64,000 nt of DNA from an uncultured Prevotella sp. GTDB lineage: Bacteria; Bacteroidota; Bacteroidia; Bacteroidales; Bacteroidaceae. The notes under the pieces are model-generated. The model was not told the origin of the DNA and searched no databases. It saw only the letters and a program-made list of their open reading frames with translations. Positions 26,944 to 35,111 of the stretch are shown piece after piece (the stretch's first letter is position 1; the number at the start of each line of letters is the position of its first letter). The DNA is taken from assembly GCA_946548085.1 (NCBI GenBank), contig CAMNPN010000012.1, positions 29,498 through 93,497 of the forward strand, written 5' to 3'. A program made the translations under genes and the position numbers.

Positions 26944-27016
26944 GCCACATTTACATGAAGATGAGGCTCGCAGACCAACGGGCCTCATCTTTATGCAAAC
27001 AAAGGGAAGGAAGCGG

Positions 27017-27721
27017 TTAAAAGTTCCACTTCAGAGCGAGGGTGGGATTGACGAAGAACGTCTGATCATCGTAGGAGTTGAAGATGAAGTTGTTGCTGAA
27101 CTCCACCTCGGTACCAATGGAGAGATGCTCTGTGGCGTTGTACCAGAACTGGGGCTCAGAGAGGATGATGAGCATGCCGTGGCCGTTGGCCTTCACGCCG
27201 CGCCAGAGGTCAATAAAGCCCGAGAAAGTACACTTCTTATTGGCGAAGGTGGTGCCCCAGATACCCGTCAGCTGAGCACTATTGTAAGCATAATTAATAT
27301 CGTTGCTCTTAAAGAAGCGCTTATACATCAGCTGCACGCCCCAGGTGGTGGAGAAGTCGGCATTGTGGCCGTTGTAGGCAGCACCCACGAGGGCTGCCTG
27401 CTGGTAGCTTCCAACGTGGGAGCCGAGACCGCCGTCGTACTCGACATGGGCTGCGAAGCCTTTTTTGCCGATATTGAACTCGCGCGAGATCTCGGCATAG
27501 GCAGCAAGCGTTTCCTTGCGGCTGAGGTCGAGGTCGACGAAATAGAACCACGATCCCCAGGGGTCGGCCTTAAACTGTTCGAGCGTAAGAGTGACCTTCT
27601 GACGAGACGGTTCCTGGTCAGGATAGAGGTTACGTCCGAAATCGTAGTGCAACTGTAGGTTCTGTGCACTTGCCGTGAGAGTTGCAACGGCCATCAGGGC
27701 GAAAGAAAAAAACTTTTTCAT
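27017..27721 (-). CDS. DUF5020/Tsx-like outer-membrane channel
   Basis: A 234-residue protein with a signal peptide (about 1-19, ending TASAQ) and alternating beta strands ending in aromatic LALKWNF, typical of outer-membrane barrels. The pattern fits DUF5020, related to the nucleoside channel Tsx. It begins 23 nt after a purine permease gene in the same direction. The pair suggests a two-membrane uptake route for nucleobases or nucleosides. The family call is from sequence pattern and context; specificity is inferred. Confidence 0.78.
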   Translation of the reverse strand: MKKFFSFALMAVATLTASAQNLQLHYDFGRNLYPDQEPSRQKVTLTLEQFKADPWGSWFYFVDLDLSRKETLAAYAEISREFNIGKKGFAAHVEYDGGLGSHVGSYQQAALVGAAYNGHNADFSTTWGVQLMYKRFFKSNDINYAYNSAQLTGIWGTTFANKKCTFSGFIDLWRGVKANGHGMLIILSEPQFWYNATEHLSIGTEVEFSNNFIFNSYDDQTFFVNPTLALKWNF

Positions 27722-27744
27722 ATTTTCACGATTAAACTTTATTG

Positions 27745-29061
27745 TTAAATCAGCGGTGCGATATACTTCAGCACGAAGAAGGCCGAGAGGATATAAACCG
27801 TGGCCGAGAGCTCACGATAGCGCCCAGTGCAGACATAGACGATGACATAGGAGAGCATGCCCAGGACGATACCCTCGGAGATGCTGGCCGTGAAGGGCAT
27901 CATGAGCATCGTGACGAAACAGGGCATAGCCTCGGAGAAGCCTATGAAGTCTATATGGATGATGGCACGCAACATCATCACACCCACGAGGAACAGGGCA
28001 CTGGTGGTGGCTGCGGCAGGGATCATGAGGAAGACGGGCGAGAAGAACAGGGCGACGAAGAACAGCAGGGCCGTGGTGAGGGCCGTGAGACCCGTTCTTC
28101 CGCCCTCGAGGATGCCCGTGGTGCTCTCCACATAGGTGGTGACGGTAGAGGTGCCGCAGAGAGCGCCCAACGTTGTACCTACGGCGTCGGCCATCAGGGC
28201 GCGGTTGAGGGCTGGTATCTTACCCGTATTCTTGTCGACCATCTCGGCTCCAGTGGCAGCGCCAATGAGTGTGCCGATGGTGTCGAAGAGGTCCATGAAG
28301 AGCAGCGTGGCCACCACGATATAGTATTCGACATCGAAGCTGATGAAACGCGAGAAGTCGATGTGGAACGCCACTGGCTCGATAGACTGGGGCATGCTGA
28401 GGATGGTGAAGCCCTCTGGCACCTGTGTGACCCCGAAGGGGATGCCGACGAGGGTCATGATGATAATGGTATAGAAGAGGGCTCCCTTGACGTGGAACGA
28501 CAGCAGGATAGCCCCCAACAGGATGCCGCCCGCTGCCACGAGCGTGGTAGGCGTCCAGGCACCGAGGGCGGTCATCGTGGCATCGCTGGCAACGACAATG
28601 CCGCCGTTCTTCAGTCCAATGAAGGCAATAAAGAGGCCGATACCCACGGAGATAGAGTAGCGCAGGTTGAGCGGGATGGCGTTGACGATGGCCTCACGCA
28701 CCTTAAAGACGGTGAGCAGGATAAAGACGACACCCTCGACAAAGACAGCTGCGAGAGCCTGCTGCCAGGAGTAGCCCATCACGATGACCAGGGTGTAGGC
28801 AAAGAAAGCGTTGATACCCATGCCCGAGGCCAGCGCGAAAGGCAGTTTGGCATAAAAGGCCATCACACAGGTGGCGATGGCGGCAGCAATGACGGTAGCA
28901 GAGAACACCGCGCCCTTGTCCATGCCCGCATCGCTGAGGATCAGAGGGTTGACGGCGAGGATGTAAGACATCGTAAGGAAGGTGGTGAGACCTGCCATCA
29001 TCTCTACCTTCACGGAATGCTTTGCCGGGTCAAAGCCCAGCAACGATAAGAATTGTTTCAT
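27745..29061 (-). CDS. NCS2/AzgA-family purine permease
   Basis: A 438-residue inner-membrane permease with about twelve to fourteen helices. It shows AzgA/PbuG-type motifs: TFLTMSYILAVNP near residue 30, ALASGMGINAFFAYT, and GTSTVTTYVESTTGI. This family imports adenine, guanine or hypoxanthine with protons. It overlaps lpxB by 4 nt (29058-29061) and precedes the Tsx-like channel. Confidence 0.9.
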   Translation of the reverse strand: MKQFLSLLGFDPAKHSVKVEMMAGLTTFLTMSYILAVNPLILSDAGMDKGAVFSATVIAAAIATCVMAFYAKLPFALASGMGINAFFAYTLVIVMGYSWQQALAAVFVEGVVFILLTVFKVREAIVNAIPLNLRYSISVGIGLFIAFIGLKNGGIVVASDATMTALGAWTPTTLVAAGGILLGAILLSFHVKGALFYTIIIMTLVGIPFGVTQVPEGFTILSMPQSIEPVAFHIDFSRFISFDVEYYIVVATLLFMDLFDTIGTLIGAATGAEMVDKNTGKIPALNRALMADAVGTTLGALCGTSTVTTYVESTTGILEGGRTGLTALTTALLFFVALFFSPVFLMIPAAATTSALFLVGVMMLRAIIHIDFIGFSEAMPCFVTMLMMPFTASISEGIVLGMLSYVIVYVCTGRYRELSATVYILSAFFVLKYIAPLI

Positions 29062-30200
29062 GATTTAGACAACTTATTGTTTAAGAGATTAATTATAATA
29101 TTCGCTGCGTTGTCGGGAGCCTTCTGGTCGCCCAGACGACGCCACACCTCGGCATAGCCCTCAAGCATCTGCTCACGACGAGGGCCGTCGAGGATCTGCT
29201 CCAGCTCACGACGGATATGGCTCACAGTGAAAGTGTCAGCCAGGAGTTCCGTCACGACTTCGCGGTCGGCAATGAGGTTAACTAGTGATATATATGACAC
29301 CTTGATAAGATAGCGGCGCACCACGCGGGCGACCTTGGGCAGGGGAAGCTTGTAGCACACCACCTGCGGCACGCCAAACAGGGCCGTCTCGAGGGTGGCC
29401 GTGCCACTGGTGACAAGGGCGGCATGGGCCTGCGAGAGCAGACGGAAGGTCTGGTTGAAGACCACCTCCACCCCACTCTCCCTGAGGAAGGGTTCGTAAT
29501 AGGCAGCCTCAATGCCTGGGGCACCAGCCAGCACCACGCGATAGTCGTTCATATAGGGCCTGACGGCCTCGATCATGGCAGGGAGGTTGTCTTTGATTTC
29601 CTGCTGTCGCGAGCCAGCCAGGAGGGCGATGGTTTTCGTGGTGCGTGGCGCACGAGGAGCGGTGAGCATATACTGGCGAACCTCGTCGGCGGTAGGATTA
29701 CCCACGTAATGGATGGGGTAATGGTGTCGCTTCTCGAAGAAGTCGACCTCGAAAGGCAGGATGGAGAAGAGCTCGTCGACATCGCGACGGATGTTCTTGA
29801 TGCGGTGCTCTTTCCACGCCCAGATCTTAGGTGAGATATAATAGTAGACAGCTGGTCTAAAATGGTTGGATTTCTGACGCTGGCGATGAATAAATTTCGC
29901 AATCTTCAGGTTGAAGCCAGGATAGTCGACCAGAATCACGCAGTCGGGCTGCCACGACAGGATATCCTGTTTGCAGAAGCTCATATTCTTCAAGATGGTT
30001 GGCAGATGAAGCAGTACAGGTATCACGCCCATGAACGCCAGGTCGCGATAATGGCGCACTCGCGTACCACCGACAGCAGTCATCAGGTCGCCGCCGAAGA
30101 ATCGGAACTCCGCCTTCGGGTCAGCATTTTTCAACGATTGCATCAGGTGGGATGCATGAAGGTCGCCAGAGGCTTCGCCAACGATGAGGTAGTATTTCAT
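29058..30200 (-). CDS. lpxB: Lipid-A-disaccharide synthase
   Basis: A 380-residue GT19 glycosyltransferase joining lipid X and UDP-diacylglucosamine into lipid A disaccharide at the inner membrane. The start MKYYLIVGEASGDLHASHL is diagnostic. Further conserved pieces are FFGGDLM, VDYPGFNLK, YYISPKIWAWKEHR and LLAGSRQQEI. It starts 3 nt after the surE stop and overlaps the permease start, forming a tight operon. Confidence 0.97.
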   Translation of the reverse strand: MKYYLIVGEASGDLHASHLMQSLKNADPKAEFRFFGGDLMTAVGGTRVRHYRDLAFMGVIPVLLHLPTILKNMSFCKQDILSWQPDCVILVDYPGFNLKIAKFIHRQRQKSNHFRPAVYYYISPKIWAWKEHRIKNIRRDVDELFSILPFEVDFFEKRHHYPIHYVGNPTADEVRQYMLTAPRAPRTTKTIALLAGSRQQEIKDNLPAMIEAVRPYMNDYRVVLAGAPGIEAAYYEPFLRESGVEVVFNQTFRLLSQAHAALVTSGTATLETALFGVPQVVCYKLPLPKVARVVRRYLIKVSYISLVNLIADREVVTELLADTFTVSHIRRELEQILDGPRREQMLEGYAEVWRRLGDQKAPDNAANIIINLLNNKLSKS

Positions 30201-30203
30201 TGC

Positions 30204-31025
30204 TTATATATGATTACCTTCAAACCACGTGGAAAGCTGATCGATGGCCTTGTAGGCGGTGAGGTCAATCTGCGTGGGGATGACGGCCACATAGCCGTGA
30301 TCGAGGGCCCAGCGATCTGTATCCGTGGCTTCTGGCTCATCGTTATGATAATGACCCACCATCCACCAGTAGTCGTAGCCTCGCGGATGATGGCACTTGG
30401 TGACCTCACTACTCCAGGTGCCACTGCTCATGCGACAGACACGAACACCCTGGTAGTCGGCCTTCTGAGTATCAGAGTCGGCTGCATCGCCAAGTAGAGG
30501 GAAATTCACATTTAGGCACACGCCTTTGGGCAGTCCCTCGGCCAGCACCCTCTCCGTGATGGATCTGACATAAGGCCGCAGGGGCGAGAAGTCGGCATCG
30601 TCGCGGTGGTCGCACAATGAGAACGCCACAGAGGGGATATACTTCATACACCCCTCAAGCACGACACCCATCGTACCACTATAGTGTGCATTGACAGAGG
30701 CATTGTCGCCATGATTGATGCCGCCAATAACCATATCGGGCCTACGGGGGCACAGCTCTGCCAAGGCCATCTTCACACAGTCGGTAGGTGTGCCGTTGCA
30801 CGACCACACTTGGAGGGCGGAGGGTGAAGTATGGAATGATGAATGTGGAGTAAGGCGAAGGGGCACGGTGGCGGAGAAGGCACAGGAGAAGCCGCTACGA
30901 GCCTCATCAGGTGCACAGACGATGATATCGCCGTAGTCGGACAGCATCTCCACCAACTGGCGGATACCCTTGGCCTGGTAGCCGTCATCGTTGGAAATAA
31001 GTAGTAACGGTCGTTTAATTTCCAT
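30204..31025 (-). CDS. surE: 5'/3'-nucleotidase SurE
   Basis: A 273-residue metal-dependent nucleoside monophosphate phosphatase. It starts with the family signature LLISNDDGYQAKGI, where the Asp pair binds the metal, and contains GGINHGDN and HYSGTMG. It is the first gene of surE-lpxB-permease-channel, which places nucleotide dephosphorylation beside nucleobase uptake. The insertion around 68-78 (HSSFHTSPSAL) is Ser/His-rich. Confidence 0.95.
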   Translation of the reverse strand: MEIKRPLLLISNDDGYQAKGIRQLVEMLSDYGDIIVCAPDEARSGFSCAFSATVPLRLTPHSSFHTSPSALQVWSCNGTPTDCVKMALAELCPRRPDMVIGGINHGDNASVNAHYSGTMGVVLEGCMKYIPSVAFSLCDHRDDADFSPLRPYVRSITERVLAEGLPKGVCLNVNFPLLGDAADSDTQKADYQGVRVCRMSSGTWSSEVTKCHHPRGYDYWWMVGHYHNDEPEATDTDRWALDHGYVAVIPTQIDLTAYKAIDQLSTWFEGNHI

Positions 31026-31046
31026 AAAATATCAATGATTTGACTG

Positions 31047-31054
31047 CAAAATTA
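31047..31054 (-). promoter_or_regulatory. -7 box of the surE operon promoter
   Basis: The minus strand reads TAATTTTG, 21 nt before the surE ATG. Confidence 0.55.
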
Positions 31055-31096
31055 CGAAAAAAGGTTTAAATGAAAGGAATTCTCGACGAAAATTAG

Positions 31097-31104
31097 TAAC
31101 TTTG
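31097..31104 (+). promoter_or_regulatory. -7 box of the parA promoter
   Basis: TAACTTTG ends at 31104, so the start codon must lie downstream. This supports the ATG at 31158 over the longer frame. Confidence 0.6.
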
Positions 31105-31157
31105 TGGCCAAAATTCTCTATTTATATCAAAAAGTAATTAGGATAATAAGAGCAAAG

Positions 31158-31922
31158 ATGAGTAAGATCATAGCAATAGCAAACCAGAAGGGCGGCGTGG
31201 GAAAGACGACAACCACCATTAACCTGGCAGCCTCGCTCGCCACCCTGGAGAAGACCGTGCTGGTAGTAGACGCAGACCCTCAGGCCAACGCCTCCAGCGG
31301 ACTGGGTGTAGACATCACGGAAGTGGAATGTTCTATTTACGAATGTATCATCGACAAGGCAGACGTCAGGGATGCTATCTACACGACAGATATCGACGGG
31401 CTGGATATCATTCCCAGCCATATAGACCTGGTGGGAGCAGAGATAGAGATGCTGAACCTGGAAAACCGGGAGAATATCCTGAAGAAGCTGCTGGAGCCCG
31501 TGGCACAGGACTACGACTACATACTTATCGACTGCTCGCCGTCACTGGGACTCATCACCGTCAACGCGCTGACTGCCGCCGACTCGGTCATCATCCCCGT
31601 GCAGTGCGAGTATTTCGCCCTGGAAGGTATCAGCAAGCTGCTGAACACCATCAAAATCATCAAGAACAAGCTGAATGCACGGCTGGAGATAGAAGGATTC
31701 CTGCTGACGATGTACGACAGTCGCCTGCGCCTGGCAAACCAGATCTACGACGAGGTGAAGCGCCACTTCCAGGAACTGGTGTTCAAGACCGTCATCCAGC
31801 GTAACGTGAAGTTGTCGGAGAGTCCCAGTCACGGTCTGCCTGTGATCCTGTACGATGCCGACTCCACAGGAGCCAAGAACCACCTTGCCCTGGCAAGAGA
31901 GATCATCCTAAGGAACAAATAA
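31158..31922 (+). CDS. parA: ParA/Soj chromosome-partitioning ATPase
   Basis: A 254-residue deviant-Walker ATPase that positions chromosome origins together with ParB. Residues 1-20 read MSKIIAIANQKGGVGKTTTT with the deviant Walker A KGGVGKTT. DADPQANASSGLG and LIDCSPSLGLIT follow. The start 31158 is preferred because the in-frame ATG at 31104 overlaps the promoter box. parB follows after 17 nt. Confidence 0.96.
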   Translation: MSKIIAIANQKGGVGKTTTTINLAASLATLEKTVLVVDADPQANASSGLGVDITEVECSIYECIIDKADVRDAIYTTDIDGLDIIPSHIDLVGAEIEMLNLENRENILKKLLEPVAQDYDYILIDCSPSLGLITVNALTAADSVIIPVQCEYFALEGISKLLNTIKIIKNKLNARLEIEGFLLTMYDSRLRLANQIYDEVKRHFQELVFKTVIQRNVKLSESPSHGLPVILYDADSTGAKNHLALAREIILRNK

Positions 31923-31939
31923 ACCAAACCAAAACCATC

Positions 31940-32860
31940 ATGGCTGTAAAGAAGAAATACGACCGCAGTGTACTCGGACGAGGACTGGACAACATCGGCA
32001 CAGGGAAAGGCAGGGGCCTCGATGCCCTGATAGACACGAGCGATGTGCACGCCCAAGGCTCGTCGAACCTCAATGAGATTGCCATCAGCATGATCTCGCC
32101 CAACCCCAACCAACCTCGTACGGACTTCGACGAGATAGCACTACAAGACCTGGCCGCCAGCATCCGCGAGATAGGCCTCATCACCCCCGTCACCCTCAGG
32201 CAGATGGGCGAGAAGGAGTATCAGATCATCGCAGGTGAGCGCCGTTGGAGGGCAGCACAACTGGCTGGGCTGACCACCATCCCCGCCTATATCCGTACGG
32301 CGGAAGACGAGAAGGTGATGGAGATGGCACTGGTGGAGAACATCCAGCGCGAAGACCTGAACCCCATCGAAATCGCACTGGCCTACCAGCACCTGTCGGA
32401 GGCGACGGGTATGACGCAGGAACGAATCTCGGAGCGCGTGGGCAAGAGCCGCACATCGATCACCAACTACATGCGCCTGCTGAAACTGCCCGCCCAGATA
32501 CAGATCGCCCTGAAGAATAAAGACATCGACATGGGCCATGCCCGTGCACTGCTCTCCATCGACAGTCCTTCGACTCAGCTCAAGCTGTTCAAGGAGGTGC
32601 AACGCAACGGCTATTCTGTAAGAAAGGTGGAAGAGATGGTGCAGAAGCTGAAGAACGGTGAGACCATCCAAAGCGTGAAGAAATCGGAAACGCAACTGCC
32701 CTTGGAATACAGTATCCTACGCGACCGCCTGTCTGAACTTTTCAAGGTGAAGGTGCAGATGACATGCTCGTCGCAGGGCAAAGGCAAGATTAGCATTCCA
32801 TTTATCAACGAAGACGAGTTGGAGTATGTGATGAACATCTTCGACAAGATCAAGAACTGA
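31940..32860 (+). CDS. parB: ParB/Spo0J partition protein
   Basis: A 306-residue CTP-dependent DNA-binding clamp that loads at parS sites. The N-terminal box LGRGLDNIG and the segment ISPNPNQPRTDF lead to the CTP-binding GERRWRAAQ motif and the helix-turn-helix region NPIEIALAYQHLSEATGMTQ. A C-terminal dimerisation part follows. No full parS palindrome was seen within this window. The gene is 33 nt upstream of the DUF5683 gene. Confidence 0.96.
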   Translation: MAVKKKYDRSVLGRGLDNIGTGKGRGLDALIDTSDVHAQGSSNLNEIAISMISPNPNQPRTDFDEIALQDLAASIREIGLITPVTLRQMGEKEYQIIAGERRWRAAQLAGLTTIPAYIRTAEDEKVMEMALVENIQREDLNPIEIALAYQHLSEATGMTQERISERVGKSRTSITNYMRLLKLPAQIQIALKNKDIDMGHARALLSIDSPSTQLKLFKEVQRNGYSVRKVEEMVQKLKNGETIQSVKKSETQLPLEYSILRDRLSELFKVKVQMTCSSQGKGKISIPFINEDELEYVMNIFDKIKN

Positions 32861-32893
32861 ATCAGAGGCGAGAGGCTACAAGTGAGAAGCGAG

Positions 32894-33574
32894 ATGAAAC
32901 ACATACTGATGACAATCTGTCTGCTGATTGTGGCAGGAGGCCAGAATATCGTGGCACAGGACCGCACAGACAGCGACAGTGTGAATAACGCCACGCTCGA
33001 AAGCCTATCACTCGTAGTAGATACGACCCTCAGCACGAAGACTGCCAAGGTACACGACTGGGCCACGTGGCGCCCTGACCCCAAGCGCGCACTATGGCTC
33101 GCACTGGTCATCCCCGGAGGAGGGCAGATATACAACCGCAAATACTGGAAACTGCCCATCGTGTATGGCGGATTCATTGGCTGTCTGTATGCCATGAACT
33201 GGAACAACACGATGTACAAGGACTACTCACAGGCCTATCTGGACCTGGTAGACAACGACCCTGGCACGCAGAGCTACAACCAGTTCCTGCACCTTGGAAT
33301 GCAGATTACGACGCCGGCTGAAAAGAAGCGTTTTGAGGAAATCTTCAAGAAGCGAAAGGACAAATACAGACGTTGGCGCGACCTGAGCTTCTTCGTCATG
33401 GTGGGTGTCTATGCCCTTTCCGTCATCGACGCTTATGTAGACGCTGAGCTGTCGGTGTTTGACATCTCCGACGACCTGAGCCTGCGGGTGGAGCCCACAA
33501 TCCTCAACAACCGCTCTTCAAACAACCCGCTTGACGCATCGTCAGTAGGACTGCAATGCAGCTTGAACTTTTAA
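32894..33574 (+). CDS. DUF5683 membrane protein
   Basis: A 226-residue protein with a signal-like N-terminus (about 1-22) and the DUF5683 core DPKRALWLALVIPGGGQIYNR followed by YWKLPIVYGGFIG, then a further hydrophobic segment (FFVMVGVYALSVIDAYVDA). The longer frame begins at GTG 32882; ATG 32894 is preferred. Genes of this type commonly lie between parB and a lytic transglycosylase in Bacteroidales. The function is unknown; an envelope location is expected. Confidence 0.82.
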   Translation: MKHILMTICLLIVAGGQNIVAQDRTDSDSVNNATLESLSLVVDTTLSTKTAKVHDWATWRPDPKRALWLALVIPGGGQIYNRKYWKLPIVYGGFIGCLYAMNWNNTMYKDYSQAYLDLVDNDPGTQSYNQFLHLGMQITTPAEKKRFEEIFKKRKDKYRRWRDLSFFVMVGVYALSVIDAYVDAELSVFDISDDLSLRVEPTILNNRSSNNPLDASSVGLQCSLNF

Positions 33575-33608
33575 ACATATTGATAATCATTTATAAAAAA
33601 TAGAAAGA

Positions 33609-35084
33609 ATGAAGAAGAAACTTATGATAACCCTCGTTGCCGCTTTCCTTGGATGGAACCTCGGTCTGAATGCACAAGTAGTAAATACCGACATTCCGAC
33701 AGAAGACGACATCGAAGCTGACATTGAGGACGAAGATGATATAGACGACGAAGAAGAGGACGAAGAAGAAAACGCGGAAGAGTTGACCAACGACGAGTTT
33801 GCCGTCACCGACGACGAAGGCAACGAGGAGGTCATCGAATTCCCCGAGGCCATGACCTACGACCTCGACAGTCTGCTCAACCTCTACATGTCGAAGACTT
33901 ATCTGTCGCCTGGCGACTGCGAGATGAAGAACGAGAACCCAACCTTTCCAAAGGAGGTATATATCGAGCGGCTCAGCCGCATACCCTCCGTCATGGAACT
34001 GGCCTATAACGACATCGTGCAGCGTTTCATTGACCGTTACAGCGGAAGACTACGCTATTCAGTCAGTTATATGCTGGGTGCAGCCAACTTCTATCTACCC
34101 ATCTTTGAGGAAGCCCTTGAGACCTACCAACTGCCCCTTGAGCTGAAATACCTGCCTATCATCGAGTCGGCCCTGAACCCCAAGGCTGTGTCGAGGGCTG
34201 GTGCTACAGGTCTATGGCAGTTCATGCTCGGAACAGGCAAGCAGTATGGGCTGGAGGTGAACTCGCTAGTCGACGAGCGCCGCGATCCCGTGAAATCATC
34301 GTATGCTGCAGCCCGCTATCTGAGGGATCTCTATAAGATCTTCGGTGACTGGAACCTGGTGATTGCAGCCTACAACTGCGGGCCAGAGAACATCAACAAA
34401 GCCATCCACCGTGCCAATGCCGGCACCGCAGGACAAGTAAACGAGACGCTCAACAAGGACTACTGGCACATCTATCCATACCTGCCAGCAGAGACGCGCG
34501 GCTATGTGCCTGCCTTCATCGCGGCCACCTACATCATGACCTACTACTGCGAGCACAACATCTGTCCAATGACTACCCGTCTGCCAGCACAGACAGATAC
34601 GGTGATGGTACATCGTGACGTGCATCTGGAGCAGATCGCTGGGGTCATAGGGACCGACACCGACCTGCTACGTTCGCTGAACCCGTCGTACCGTCGTGAT
34701 GTTGTGCCAGGCAACACCAAGCCCAGCACCATCAGGATGCCACTGGCAGACACTGGCAAATTTATCGACAACGAAGACTCTATCTATAATTTCCGCGTGA
34801 GTGAGCTGCTGACGAAGCGACTGGTGGTGGATGTCAACGACGACCTGCCAACGTTCTCCCGCAAACGTGGATCTTACAGCAGGCGAAGCGGCCGTTACAG
34901 TCGTCGCTCAGCCCGCAACTCGCGTCGCGGAAGAGCAAGAGGAGGCAGTTCCATAACCATTCAGCGCGGACAGACGCTGTCGCAGATCGCTAAGCGCAAC
35001 GGGACCACCGTTGCCAAACTCCGTAAGCTGAACGGTCTCAAAGGCAACAGCATCCGAGCTGGTAAGAAACTGAGAATCAGGTAA
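33609..35084 (+). CDS. MltD-type lytic transglycosylase with LysM
   Basis: A 491-residue periplasmic enzyme cutting peptidoglycan glycan strands. Order: signal peptide (1-22), very acidic stretch (32-60, almost only D, E and I), SLT domain (about 125-330) with catalytic Glu186 in PIIESALNPKAVSRAGATGLWQF, linker rich in Arg/Ser (about 412-447), and one LysM domain at the end (IQRGQTLSQIAKRNGTTVAK). MltD from E. coli carries two LysM units; here only one is clear. The paired acidic and basic segments are notable. It lies between the DUF5683 gene and relA/spoT. Confidence 0.93.
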   Translation: MKKKLMITLVAAFLGWNLGLNAQVVNTDIPTEDDIEADIEDEDDIDDEEEDEEENAEELTNDEFAVTDDEGNEEVIEFPEAMTYDLDSLLNLYMSKTYLSPGDCEMKNENPTFPKEVYIERLSRIPSVMELAYNDIVQRFIDRYSGRLRYSVSYMLGAANFYLPIFEEALETYQLPLELKYLPIIESALNPKAVSRAGATGLWQFMLGTGKQYGLEVNSLVDERRDPVKSSYAAARYLRDLYKIFGDWNLVIAAYNCGPENINKAIHRANAGTAGQVNETLNKDYWHIYPYLPAETRGYVPAFIAATYIMTYYCEHNICPMTTRLPAQTDTVMVHRDVHLEQIAGVIGTDTDLLRSLNPSYRRDVVPGNTKPSTIRMPLADTGKFIDNEDSIYNFRVSELLTKRLVVDVNDDLPTFSRKRGSYSRRSGRYSRRSARNSRRGRARGGSSITIQRGQTLSQIAKRNGTTVAKLRKLNGLKGNSIRAGKKLRIR

Positions 35085-35111
35085 TGCGAAATGACTAAGG
35101 AGGAATGAGAT

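Noticed and set aside
27742..29049. 435-codon plus-strand ORF opposite the NCS2 permease
   Set aside because: Asp/Glu/His/Gly-rich shadow. The membrane permease on the other strand is clearly real.
31158..32860. Replication origin or parS cluster beside parAB
   Set aside because: I found no full TGTTTCACGTGAAACA-like site and no DnaA-box cluster by eye in the flanks.
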